From NCBI GenBank assembly GCA_963575745.1, contig CAUYUJ010014201.1:242501-306500 (forward strand): a stretch of DNA of 64,000 nt, written 5' to 3'. The notes under the pieces were generated by a model. It did not search any database. It was given only the letters and a program-made list of their open reading frames with translations, and was not told where the DNA came from. Numbering within the stretch: the first letter of the stretch is position 1; every line of letters starts with the position of its first letter. Of the stretch, positions 10,835 to 20,576 are shown in pieces. The position numbers and the translations under genes were made by a program. The DNA is from Prorocentrum cordatum (Eukaryota; Sar; Dinophyceae; Prorocentrales; Prorocentraceae).

Positions 10835-11114
10835 TACGATGCGCGCGCATGGCTGCAGCAGCACGTCCATGGCAGACCCCCTGGAACGCCTTGGGGGAGC
10901 TCTCTGGGAGCGCTGGGGAACCGCGCCTCGACCTTTCCCCAGGATGGAAGCACGTGGGAGCGTCTGGGAGCGTGACAGGACACGCAGAGTGCACCGCGAG
11001 TGCGGGCCGTGGGTTGTCCATTGGGCAGGACCGTTGGCGTCGCCCCCGCTGACGCGATATGCATTGTCGACGCAGCCGCCTTCGGCGCGAATGTCGCATG
11101 GCTGGAGAGGGAGC

Positions 11115-11143
11115 GCGAGGGGGTGGGTCTGGCACCCCCTCGC
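11115..11143. repeat. 29-nt hairpin, copy 6
   Basis: Same stem and loop as copy 5. Confidence 0.8.
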
Positions 11144-11420
11144 TACGATGCGCGTGCATGGCTGCTGCAGCACCTCCATGGCAGACCTCTTGGAATGCCT
11201 TGGGAGAGCTCTCTGGGAGCGCTGAGTGAGCGCCTCGAGGTTTCCCCAGGATGGAAGCACGTGGGTGCGTCTGGGAGCGTGACAGGACACGCAGAGTGCA
11301 CCGCGAGTGCGGGCCGTGGGTTGTCCACTGGCCAGGACCGTTGGCGTCGCCCCCGCTGAAGCGATTGCATTGTCGACGCAGCCGCCTTCGGCGCGAATGT
11401 CGCATGGCTGGAGAGGGAGC

Positions 11421-11449
11421 GCGAGGGGGTGGGTCTGGCACCCCCTCGC
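11421..11449. repeat. 29-nt hairpin, copy 7
   Basis: Same stem and loop as copy 5. Confidence 0.8.
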
Positions 11450-11499
11450 TACGATGCGCGCGCATTGCTGCGGCAGCACCTGCATTGCGGGGGAGCGCC

Positions 11500-13139
11500 G
11501 GGAAGCGCCGCCAGGGAGCGCTGCCGAGTGCTTGCGAATGCATGAAAACACTTGGGAGCGCCATGGGATTGTTTGAACTGCTTAAGCGCGCTTGGGAACG
11601 CCGGGGAGCGCTTGGGACCACCTGTGGAAGCTTGGGAGCGCTCTGGAGCGCTCTGGAGCGCATGGGAGCGCTTGGGAGCGTGCTGGAAGCGTGCCGGGAG
11701 CGCCTGGGAGCGCGCCGGAGCGCCTGGGAGTGCTTCCGAGCGCCCCGGAGCGCTCGGGGGCGCCAGGGAGCGCATGGGAGCGAGCAAGGAGCGCCTGAGC
11801 AGGCTGGGAGCGCCTGGGAGCGTGCAGGGAGCGCTTGGGAGTACCTGGGAGCGCTTGGGAGCGCCAGGGAGCGCCTGGGAGCGCCTGGGAGCGTGCCGGG
11901 GGCGCCTGAGAGCGCCAGCGCCATGCGCCTGGGGGCGCTTGGGAGCGCTTGGGAGCGTGCCGGAAGCGCCGTGGAGCGCTTGGGAGCACCTGGGAACGCT
12001 CGGGAGCGCTGGGGAGCGCCTGGGAACGCTTGGGAGCGCCTGGGAGCGCTTGGCCGCGCTTGGGAGCGCTTGGGAGCGCCTGGGGGCGCGCCGGAGCGCC
12101 TGGGAGTGCTTCGGAGCGCCCCGGAGCGCTCGGAGGCGCCGGGGAGCGCTTTCGGAGCGCGCAGGGAGCGCCTGAGCTGGCTGGGAGCGCCTGGGAGCGT
12201 GCAGGGAGCGTTTGGGAGTACCTGCAAGCGCTTGGGAGCGCCTGGGAGCTTGCCGGGAGCGCCTGAGAGCGCGTGGGAGCATTGGGAGCGCTTTGGAGCG
12301 TACCGAAAGCGCTGGGGAGCGCTTGGGAGCGCCTGGGAACGCTTGGGAGCGCCTGGGAGCGCCTTGGAACGCTTGGGGGCGCCTGGGAGCGCTTGGGAGC
12401 GCCTGGGAGCGCCTGGGAGCGCTTGGAAGCGCCTGGGAGCGCTTGGGAGCGTGCAGGGAGCGCTTGGGAATACCTGGGAGCGCTTGGGAGCGCCAGGGAG
12501 CGCCTGGGAGCGCCTGGGGGCGTGCCGGGAGCGCCTGAGAGCGCCTGGGAGCGCCATGCGCCTGGGAGCGCATGGGAGCGCTTGGGAGCGTGCCGGAGGC
12601 GCAGTGGAACGCTTGGGAGCACTTGGGAACGCTCGGGAGCGCTGGGGAGCGCTTGGGAACGCTTGGGAGCGCCTGGGAGCGCTTGGAAGCGCTTGGGAGC
12701 GCTTGGGAGCGCCTGGGAGCGCGCTGGAGCGCTTGGGAGTGCTTCGGAGCGCACCCGAGCGCTCGGAGGCGCCGGGGAGCGCTTTCGGAGCGCGCAGGGA
12801 GCGCCTGAGCAGGCTGGGAGCGCCTCGGAGCGTGCAGGGAGCGTTTGGGAGTACCTGCAAGCGCTTGGGAGCACCTGGGAGCTTGCCGGGAGCGCCTGAG
12901 AGCGCCTGGGAGCGCCATGCGCCTGGGTGCATTGGGAGCGCTTTGGAACGTGCCGAAAGCGCTGGGGAGCGCTTGGGAGCGCCTGGGAACGCTTGGGAGC
13001 GCCTGGGAGCGCCTTGGAACGCTTGGGAGCACCTGGAAGCGCTTGGGAGCGCTTGGGAGCGCTTGGGAGCGCCTGGGAGCGCCTGGGAGAGCCTGGGAGA
13101 GCCTGGGAGCGCCTGGGAGCGCTTGGAAGCGCCTGGGAC
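11500..13139. repeat. Decamer minisatellite array 5
   Basis: GGGAGCGCYT array with a ~600-bp higher-order duplication (for example GGCGCCGGGGAGCGCTTTCG at about 12133 and 12767). The 907-codon minus-strand frame that crosses it is a by-product of the stop-free unit. Confidence 0.9.
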
Positions 13140-13457
13140 GTGCGCCAGCCGAGTGGACGCCGCATGCTGTATTTTCATATGGTTTGCGGCTCCACGGACG
13201 GCCGAAAGGGCGCCGCATGGTGTATTTTCATAGGTTTCGAGCCCCAAGGGATGGGACCAATCGTGGCGCACCCTTTGGCTGGGTTTTGGGTTAAGGGTTC
13301 TATTCATCTCTCAGAACTCACGAGGCATCCCCGCGGGGGAGCGCATCCTCCTCAGCGCTACGCGCTTCGTCGGTGCGGCGTGCGCGCATGGGCGGACTCG
13401 CTGGTCGCTCGGCCAGGCGCCACGGGCTTCTGACGATGCACCGCCCGTGGCTTGCAG
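13140..13457. repeat. Segmentally duplicated subtelomere-like block, copy 2
   Basis: Second copy of the block at 1046-1351, with the same two GCCGCATGSTGTATTTTCAT motifs and the same run up to CCCGTGGCTTGCAG and TTTAGGG. Confidence 0.8.
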
Positions 13458-13503
13458 TTTAGGGTTAGGGTTTAGGGTTTAGGGTTTAGGGTTTAGGGTT
13501 TAG
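13458..13503 (+). repeat. Interstitial TTTAGGG array
   Basis: Six to seven units, the second one short by a T, entered through TTGCAG as at 1351. Confidence 0.95.
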
Positions 13504-13534
13504 TGCTTCTCTTAGCGCAGCGGCCGACAGTCCA

Positions 13535-13685
13535 GGCAATGCTGCCCCCCCTTCGGCAAGCTTGATTGGGGGGGCGGTTAGCCGACCCGAGCAAACTTGG
13601 CGAAGGGGGCAGGAGGTGCAACATCTTCCCACCCCCGGCCGCATGGCCGGCAACCTCCCAAACTAAAGCCTTTTAGGGTTTAGGG
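13535..13685. other. C7/G7 hairpin and TTTAGGG doublet, module copy C
   Basis: GCCCCCCC (13544-13551) pairs with GGGGGGGC (13568-13575); the flanks add T-G, C-G and G-T pairs. The TTTAGGG doublet is at 13672-13685. The C6/G6 hairpin seen after the other copies is missing here. Confidence 0.7.
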
Positions 13686-13708
13686 CCGTTGGCCCCTAAA
13701 TTCCCAAA

Positions 13709-13718
13709 TGCGTTCCAA

Positions 13719-13763
<45 letters not shown>

Positions 13764-13768
13764 TCCAA

Positions 13769-13804
<36 letters not shown>

Positions 13805-14084
13805 CCCGGCGCTCCCGGCGCGTACCGAAGCGCTATGTGGCGCTTCCAAGCGCTTCCAGGCGCTCACTGGCGCTCCCAAGCGCTCCCAGGCGCTCCCCCA
13901 GGCGCTCCCAGGCGCTCCCAGGCGTTCCCCGGCGCTCCCCGGCGCTCCCAGGCGCTCCCAGGCGCTCCCCGGCGCTCCCCAGCCGGCGCTCCCCGGCGCT
14001 CCCAGGCGATCCCCGGCGCTTCCCGGCGCTCCCAGGCGCTCCCCGGCGCTCCCAGGCGCTCCCGGCGCTCCCAGGTGCGCCCCG

Positions 14085-14117
<33 letters not shown>

Positions 14118-14235
14118 TTCCCAAGCGCTTCCCGCACGCTCCCAGGCGCTCCCAAGCGCTCCCAGGCGCGCCCAGGCGCTCCCAGACGCCCCCAGGCGCT
14201 CCCAGGCGCTCCCAAGTGCGCCCAGAAGCGCTTAG
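13709..14235. repeat. Decamer minisatellite array 6, inverted
   Basis: Units read AGGCGCTCCC/AAGCGCTCCC, the reverse complement of the other decamer arrays: the only array in this orientation. Confidence 0.9.
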
Positions 14236-14289
14236 AGCGCCCCACACACGTGTTTTTACGTGTCGGAGACATGTAGAGCCCGATCAGAG

Positions 14290-14508
14290 GACGAAAGGTC
14301 CCCGGGTTTAGGGTGTTGTACTCTTCGAAGATCAAGCATGGCTTATCTTTGCATCGTAGATCCCCAAGCGTGGGGTTAGGTAGCCCAAGGCTACCAGGAC
14401 GACCCAGTCGGGCAACCAGCTGAAGCATCTCAGAGAAGCCCTGTCTCTCGTAGACGGCGACGGTGATGCGCGGTGGGGTGGGCAGAAGCACAACGAGGTG
14501 CTTGGGAA
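14290..14508 (-). pseudogene. Possible coding remnant joined to the decamer array
   Basis: On the minus strand a frame with normal, non-repetitive composition reads KHLVVLLPTPPRITVAVYER, then GFSEMLQLVARLGRPGSLGL, then CLIFEEYNTLNP, before it runs through TTTAGGG-like bases into the decamer array. It is the only stretch of ordinary-looking protein among the first 15 kb. No ATG is seen at its upstream end, where a TTTAGGG array cuts it off, and I do not recognise the family. It may be a gene piece caught between repeats, or chance. Confidence 0.3.
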
Positions 14509-14578
14509 TTTAGGGTTTAGGGTTTAGGGTTTAGGGTTTAGGGTTTAGGGTTTAGGGTTTAGGGTTTAGGGTTTAGGG
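14509..14578 (+). repeat. Interstitial TTTAGGG array (10 units)
   Basis: Ten perfect heptamers. Unlike four other arrays, no C7/G7 hairpin follows. Confidence 0.95.
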
Positions 14579-15465
14579 TCCACCAGGAAAGCGTGTAGAA
14601 AAACACATGGATGTCGATGACACACTGCCGCGGTGCTCAAACCCCACCCACCCTGGATTTCCATTACATACATCGGCAAACACCACTCGATGGAGGAACA
14701 TTAAACTACGATGCGTCATCGAGTTGGCACGCGCGTACCCTAACGGTCGGGTAGGTCGGGTCGGGCGGACCCTAACGGCGGGTCGAGTCGGGCGGGCGGG
14801 CCCTAACGGGCGGGTCGATTTCGTCGTCGTCGTCGTCGTCGTCGTTTTCGTCGTCGCTTTCGTCGTCGGCGTCGCTTTCGTCGTCGCCGTCGTCGTCGTC
14901 GGATTCGTCGTCGTCGTCGTTTTCGTCGTCGTCGTTTTCGTCGTCGTCGTCGTCGTCGTCGTCGTAGTTTTCGTCTTCGTTTTCGTCGTCGTCGTCTTCG
15001 TCGTCGTCGTCGTCATAGTTTTCGTCTTCGTTTTCGTCATCGTCCTTTTCGTCGTCGTCGTCGTCGTTTTCGTCGTCGTCGTCGTTTTCGTCGTCATTTT
15101 CGTCGTCCTCGTTTTCGTCGTCGTCGGCGTTGTCGTCGTCGCGGTCGTCGTCGTCGTCGTCGTGGTCGTCGTCGTAGCCGTGCCCCTCGCGGAAGCCCTC
15201 GGAGGCGGTCGGCTGCCCCCCTCGGAGGCTGTCGGAGGCACCCAAAAGCCTTCGGAGGCCGTCGGAGGCCGTCGGAGGCCCTCGGAGGCCCTCGGGGGCC
15301 CTTGGGGGCCATCGGGTGCCCCCGGAGGCCCCCCGATGCCGTGGGAGGCTGCCCCTCGGAGGCTCGTGGAGGCCCTCGTGGGCCGTCGGGGGCCCTCGGA
15401 GGCACTCGCAGTCGTCGTCGTCGCCGTCGTCGTCGCCGTCGTCGTCGCGGTCGTCGTAGTCGTCG
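14579..15465. repeat. Unique spacer then (GTC)n / GGAGGCCNTC repeats
   Basis: 14579-14815 is unique, ending in three CCCTAACGG steps. 14816-15175 is degenerate (GTC)n, 15180-15405 repeats of CCCTCGGAGGC type, 15406-15462 (GTC)n again. The poly-Val and poly-Asp frames through it are composition artefacts. Confidence 0.85.
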
Positions 15466-15773
15466 CGGCCCGAGGTGCGCCGCATGGTACGATTCGATAG
15501 GGATGGTGGAGGTTTAGGAATTGGCCGCCGCGGCCCGAGGTGCGCCGCATGGTATGATTCGATAGGGATGGTGGAGGTTTAGGAATTAGCCGCCGCGGCC
15601 CGATGTGCGCCGCATGGTATGATTTGATATGGAAAGTCGCAACAGATGCCGCGCGCGCCGAGGCGCATGTGCGCCGCATGGTATTTTTTGCAAGGGATCG
15701 CAGAGGGCGGACACCGCGGAGATACATCCCAGAAGAATTGGTTTACAATTTAAATTAATAATGCTTTAGGTTG
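15464..15773. repeat. 65-bp tandem repeat (2.7 copies) and tail
   Basis: Units start at 15464, 15529 and 15594 (CGCGGCCCGAGGTGCGCCGC, then ATGGTATGATTCGATAGGG). The GTGCGCCGCATGGTAT core returns alone at about 15670 and resembles the GCGCCGCATGGTGTATTTTC motif of the 1046 and 13140 blocks. Confidence 0.8.
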
Positions 15774-15808
15774 TTTAGGGTTTAGGGTTTAGGGTTTAGG
15801 GTTTAGGG
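15774..15808 (+). repeat. Interstitial TTTAGGG array (5 units)
   Basis: Five perfect heptamers followed 21 bp later by the C7/G7 hairpin. Confidence 0.95.
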
Positions 15809-15829
15809 TTTCCCAGTGCGGAACCATCT

Positions 15830-15954
15830 CATCCCCCCCTCCTCAGGAGGTAGGGGGGGATGGATGCGCGCGTGCTGTCCCACCCCATCCACCCAGAGTC
15901 ATTGCTTTTAGGGTTTAGGGATCATCCCCCCTCGCTCCCCCCTATCTAGGGGGG
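15830..15954. other. C7/G7 hairpin, TTTAGGG doublet, C6/G6 hairpin, module copy D
   Basis: CATCCCCCCCT (15830-15840) pairs with AGGGGGGGATG (15852-15862), with CCT/AGG next to the loop. The doublet is at 15907-15920 and CCCCCC-TATCTA-GGGGGG at 15937-15954, 6 nt from the stop codon of the Helitron-like ORF. Confidence 0.8.
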
Positions 15955-15960
15955 AAGTGT

Positions 15961-16554
15961 TCAGGCGTCAGAAAGAGAACGTGACGTACCTTGAGGGTTT
16001 GGTTCAGAGGAGTCGTCCTTCGCGAAAGCTACGCGCGCGGCCTGGACCCTTGCGGGTGAGGAGTCGCACGAGTAACCTTCCCCAGGGGCCGCCGCGTGGA
16101 GGCTGGACGTGGCCCCCTGGACGTGGGAGCCCTTAACGTATGCGGCCTGAGTCTCGTCTGCGGGGAGCGTCGCGCTGAGAGACTTCTCCAGCTCGATGTC
16201 AGCCACGTCTTCCAGCCAGAGCAAGCAGTGGAGGTGTGGGCGACCGCTCCCGCGGTGCATCTGAATGGCCTGCTTCCGGGAACCATCCTGGAATTCCAGG
16301 CGCGTGAAGAAGCTCACCACCGTGGTCTTCTTCTCATCGCCTGTCTTGCAGCTGAGGATGTGCTTTTTCCAACAGCGGTCGTCGCGCTTGTTTTGCTGGT
16401 TCGCGCCCGTCAGAAGTCCGGAGACGAGTTGGGTGCACAGGTGAGATAAGTGCAGGGACTCCATCGGTGCCAGGTGAAGGCGTGCACGCAGGAGCTTCTT
16501 CATGTCGTCGAGGAGGAACTCGTGGTAGGGCGCAGACATCTCCCACGGCGACAT
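15961..16554 (-). CDS. Helitron-like HUH (Rep) endonuclease, truncated
   Basis: 197 codons from ATG (16552-16554) to TGA. Residues about 82-115 read FFTRLEFQDG, then RGSGRPHLHCLLWLE. HLH (107-109) fits the His-hydrophobic-His metal site of the Helitron Rep domain, whose usual setting is an aromatic/EFQ strand followed by G.PH.H.LL.L. Rolling-circle transposases of this type normally continue with a catalytic Tyr pair and a Pif1 helicase; neither is present here, so this is at most the first third of the Rep part. The frame ends 6 nt from the C6/G6 hairpin of module D, and degenerate TTTAGGG lies just upstream (16566-16602): the fragment sits between telomere-like sequences on both sides. Composition is ordinary, unlike the neighbouring satellites. 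Family call fairly firm, activity unlikely. Confidence 0.65.
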   Translation of the reverse strand: MSPWEMSAPYHEFLLDDMKKLLRARLHLAPMESLHLSHLCTQLVSGLLTGANQQNKRDDRCWKKHILSCKTGDEKKTTVVSFFTRLEFQDGSRKQAIQMHRGSGRPHLHCLLWLEDVADIELEKSLSATLPADETQAAYVKGSHVQGATSSLHAAAPGEGYSCDSSPARVQAARVAFAKDDSSEPNPQGTSRSLSDA

Positions 16555-16589
16555 TGAAAAGAATTAGGGTTTAGGTGATATTTAGGGTT

Positions 16590-18865
16590 TTAGTATTTAG
16601 GGCTCCCAGGAACCCTTCCGGGCTTATTCCGGCACCCCAGGGCGGCGTTCGAGCCGGACGCCCGGGCCGGCGGTCCGGGCCGGCGCTCGGAGCGATTCCG
16701 GCTCCGGCCGGCGCCGTAAAATTGAATTCCGAGGCGGCGCCGAAAAAAGGCCACTCCAAGACACATTTTCCTTTCGAAAATATTGATTTCCTGCTCCCGG
16801 CGCTCGGGACCCTTCCGAGCCGATTCCGGCACCCGACCGGCGCTCGAGCCAGACGCCCGGGCCGGCGCCCGGGCCAGCGCCCGGGCCGGTTCCGGCGCCG
16901 GCCGGCGCTAGAAAATTGAATTCCGAGGCGGTGCCGAAAAAAAGCCACTCCAAGACACATTTTTCTTTCAAAAATATTGATTTTCTGCTACCGGCGCCCA
17001 GGAACCCTGACGGGCCGATGGCGGATTCCGGCACCGGAGCCGCGCTGGTGCCAGGACGCCCAAGTCGGCGCCCGGGCGGGCGGCGGTTCGAGGCGCGGCC
17101 GGCGCTTCTAGAAAATTGATTCCGAGGGCGGTGCGATATAAAAAGGCCACTTCAAAGACAATTTTTCTTTCAAGAAATTTTTGATTGTTCTGCTCCGGCG
17201 CGCCGAGAAATTGGAAATATTTGGCTCCCGAGCGGCGCTCGAGCGGACGACGCCAAGTGGAGACCTGGCGGCGCTCGGGTCGGTTGCGGCTAGGGACGGC
17301 GCCGGACGGCGCCGGAAAATTGAATTCCGAGGCGGTGCCGAAAAAAGGCCACTCCAAGACACATTTCTCTTTCAAAAATATTGATTTTCTGCTCCCGGCG
17401 CCCAGAGGAACCCTTCCGGGCCGATTCCGGCCCTTGAGCCGGCGCTCGAGCCGGACGCCCGGGTCGGCGCCCGGGCCGGCGCCCGGGCCGGTTCCGGCGC
17501 CGGCCGGCACCGGAAAATTGAATCCCGAGGCGGTGCCGAAAAAAGGCCACTCCAAGACGCATTTTTCTTTCAAAAATATTGATTTTCTGCTCTCGGCGCC
17601 CGGGAACCCTTCCGGGCCGATTCCGGCACTTGGGCCAGCGCTCGAGCCGGACGCCTGGGCCGGCGCCCGAGCGTTGGCTCGAGCGCTGGCCCAAGTGCCG
17701 GAATCGCCTCGGAAGGGTTCCTGGGCGCCGAGAGCAGAAAATCAATATTTTTGAAAGAAAAATGTGTCTTGGAGTGGCCTTTTTTCGGCACCGCCTCGGA
17801 ATTCAATTTTCTGGTGCACGGCCGGCACCGTAAAAATTGATTTCCGAGGCGGTGCCGATAAAAAGGCCACTCCAAGAGCATTTTTTTTCATAAAATATGG
17901 AATTTTTTGCTTCTCTCGGCGCTTGGGTAACGATCCTTCGAGGGCGATTCCGGCCACTTGGGCCACGCTCGAGCCGAATCGCTCGGAAGGGTTCGTTCCA
18001 TGCGCCGAGAGCAAAAAATCAATATTTTTGGAAAGATAAAATGCGTCTTGAGTGGCCTTTTTTTCGGCACGCCGCCTCGGAATTCAATTTTCCGGCGCCG
18101 GCCGGCACCGGAAAATTGAATTCCGAGGCGGTGCCGAAAAAAAGGCCACTCCAAGACGCATTTTTCTTTCAAAAATATTGATTTTCTGCTCTCGGCGCTT
18201 GGGAACGAACCCTTCCGAGGCGATTCCGGCACTTGGGCCAGCGCTCGAGCCGGACGCTTGGGCCGGCGCCCGAGCCGGCGCCCGAGCCGGTTCCGGCGCC
18301 GGCCGGCGCCGGAAAATTGAATTCCATGGCAGTGCCGAAAAAAGGCCACTCCAAGACACATTTTTCTTTCGAAAATATTGATTTTCTGCTCCCGGCGCTT
18401 CCGGGGCGATTCCGGCGCCCGACCGGCGCTCGAGCCGGACGCAAGGGCCGGCGCCCGGGCCTGCGCCCGGCCGGTTTGCCTCGCCGGCGGCGCCAGAAAA
18501 AATCAATTTCCGAGGCGGGGGTGCCGAAAAAAGGCCAATCAAGGACAATATTTTTCTTGCAAAATATATTGATTTCTTGCTCCCGGCGATCTTGCTCCCG
18601 GCGCCCAGGAACCCTTCGGGCGGATTCTGGCACCCGAGCCGGCGCTCGAGCCGGACGCCCAAGTCGGCGCCCGGGCCGGCGCCCGGGTCGGTTTCGGCGC
18701 CGGACGGCGCCGGAAAATTGAATTCCGAGGCGGTGCCGAAAAAAAGCTTCTCCAAGACACATTTTTCTTTCAAGAATATTAATTTTCTGCTCCCGGCGCC
18801 CAGGAACCCTTCCGGGCCGATTCCGGCACCCGAGCCGGCGCTCGAGCGGCCCGGGATTTCAGAGC
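16590..18865. repeat. ~200-bp satellite, about 10 units, two inverted
   Basis: Each unit has an AT-rich core (GCCACTCCAAGACACATTTT, then CAAAAATATTGATTTTCTGC) and a GC-rich half built of CCGGGCCGGCGCC. Units join at AAAATTGAATTCCGAGGCGG. Units at about 17690-17815 and 17980-18100 are inverted, making head-to-head junctions near 17650-17700 and tail-to-tail ones near 17820 and 18105. The many minus-strand frames starting MKEKCVLEWPFF are readings of this unit. Confidence 0.9.
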
Positions 18866-19100
18866 ATCCGGCCGAGGGTTAAGGGTTATCTTTGTCTGAG
18901 CAGAGCACCGCCTAGGGCCGGCAGGCCTATGGTAGCAGTGAGCTCGACGTGCAGCTCGCTCTCACTAGCAGATCCTTACAGGCGTGGCGGTGCGCGCCCC
19001 CAGGTCCGCGCCTGCAGTTTAGGGTTTAGGGTTTACACAACGTATTAGCGTCTGCGGACCTCGCGGCGGTACCAATTGGTGCCCGTCAGTCGGCTTGGCT
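18866..19100. other. Spacer with TTTAGGG doublet and TTTACAC junction
   Basis: CAG then two TTTAGGG units (19018-19031), then TTTACACAACGTATTAG and GTCTGCGG, as at 3920-3980. No gene seen. Confidence 0.7.
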
Positions 19101-19260
19101 ACCCCAGAGATCTTGCCGTTGCAATTAAATTGCAACTCTCGGAAACGCTGCAATTTATAATTGCGCCTTCCGAGAAAATTGCTACAGTTGCAGAAAATTG
19201 CGACACGCGAAGATCGAATCTGTCCGTTGACAGCGGAAATTCGTAATCGCACCCCGCGCA
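19101..19260. repeat. Dispersed element with GCAATTAAATTGC palindrome, copy 1
   Basis: AGATCTTGCCGTTGCAATTA and AAATTGCAAC, followed by repeated GAAAATTGC steps. A relative in opposite orientation is at about 39350-39530, where ATTAAATTGCAACGGCAAGA and TCTC appear. Confidence 0.65.
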
Positions 19261-19309
19261 CGACGGAGCCCGTCGCGAAGCCTCTTGTACGTCGTATACG
19301 GCGCCAGGA

Positions 19310-19704
19310 GGGGGAAAAGGAGGAGGAGAGGAGGAGGAGGAGGAGGAGGAGGAGGGGGAGGAGGAGGAGGAGGAGGAGGAGGAGGAGGAGGAGGAGGAGG
19401 GGGAGGCCGAGGGGGAGGGGGAGGAGGAGGCAGACGGATCCGAGGGGACGAGGAGGAGGAGGAGGCGGAGGAGGAGGAGGAGGAGGCAGACGGATCCGAG
19501 GGGAGGACGAGGAGGAGGAGGAGGAGGAGGAGGAGGAGGAGGAGGAGGAAAACTCGATCGGAGCTGACGGGCGCTCGGCCCTTCAGTCTTCGGGAGGCAT
19601 ACCTGCTGACCGAGTCAGCGTGGACAAAAAAAACACCGAACATGGTCAACCACATTTTTTTTTATTGTCCATTTTGGGTAGTTTGTTCCCGCAGCTGCAC
19701 CACC

Positions 19705-19738
<34 letters not shown>

Positions 19739-20180
19739 CATACCCCACGCGGTGCGCCACAGCGTGCACGGTCGTGCTCTCGAGCAAACGGGTCTGCCCG
19801 CGAACGTGCCCCGAGCCTGGGCGCGCCGCCCCACCCTGGCCCCCCCCTCCACGTGTACGCGGGGTGGCACGCGAGAAGGCGGCGAGGGGGGGGACGAGAG
19901 GGGGCGCCCACGAGAAGGCAGCGGGAAGCCCTCGCACGCTCCAGTCCACAGGATCCATTGGGCCACGGCCACACCTTAAGGTGGGGGAAGGAGGAGGAGG
20001 AGGAGGAGGAAGAGGAGGAGGAGGAGGAGGTGGAGGAGGAGGAGGAGGTCGAGGAGGAAGAGGAGGTCGAGGAGGACGGAAGGAGGAGGGCTCGAGGAGG
20101 AGGAAAAAGGAGGAAGAGGAGGGAGGAGGAGGACCGAGGAGGAGAGGGAGGGGGGAGGGGAGCCCAAGGAACAAGGAGGA
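19310..20180. repeat. (GGA)n, (CAA)n and (GGA)n microsatellites
   Basis: (GGA)n 19315-19550, (CAA)n 19703-19738, (GGA)n 19983-20175. 19741-19982 and 20181-20420 between them look unique and show no gene. Confidence 0.9.
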
Positions 20181-20424
20181 GCATGAGGAGGATAGGGACG
20201 TTGCGGGAAAGGGATTAATGGGCAAACAGAGCGGGCGGGGGATCGATGAGACATCCGCGGGTGGCCCTGCTGATCTGGACGCCAGATCGAGCAGGCCTGC
20301 AGCCTGGCGGTGTCCACCGGAATTCCTCCCTGGACTGCCCGTCCTGTATCGAGGATCGATGGGCACGGGGGCAGGCAATGGAGACGTGGAGGGGCGAGAA
20401 GAAGGCAATGGGGGGATCCTCCAG

Positions 20425-20572
<148 letters not shown>

Positions 20573-20576
20573 TTTT

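Larger units (their letters stand above)
10690..11500. repeat. Three tandem copies of the GC-rich dispersed module
   Basis: Copies start near 10700, 11035 and 11335, each with GAAGCGATTGCA or GACGCGATATGC, a 29-nt hairpin, and ATGCGCGNGCATGGCTGC. They match the first 300 bases of the window. The linking stretch CGTGGGAGCGTCTGGGAGCG then TGACAGGACACGCAGAGTGC is also repeated (about 10950 and 11255). Confidence 0.75.

Noticed and set aside
10584-13307. 907-codon minus-strand open frame, and the 804- and 574-codon frames at 1458-3872
   Set aside because: They cross decamer arrays whose 10-bp unit lacks stops in all six frames; they also span telomeric repeats or hairpins and show no ordinary protein composition.
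14607-15727. Poly-Val, poly-Asp and Thr-rich proteins
   Set aside because: Readings of the (GTC)n microsatellite.
16571-18882. Repeated MKEKCVLEWPFFGTASEF... proteins
   Set aside because: The frames follow a ~200-bp satellite unit, appear on both strands and in inverted units, and shift between units.
1352-19031. True chromosome end
   Set aside because: The TTTAGGG arrays are short, internal, all in one direction and flanked on both sides by non-telomeric sequence.
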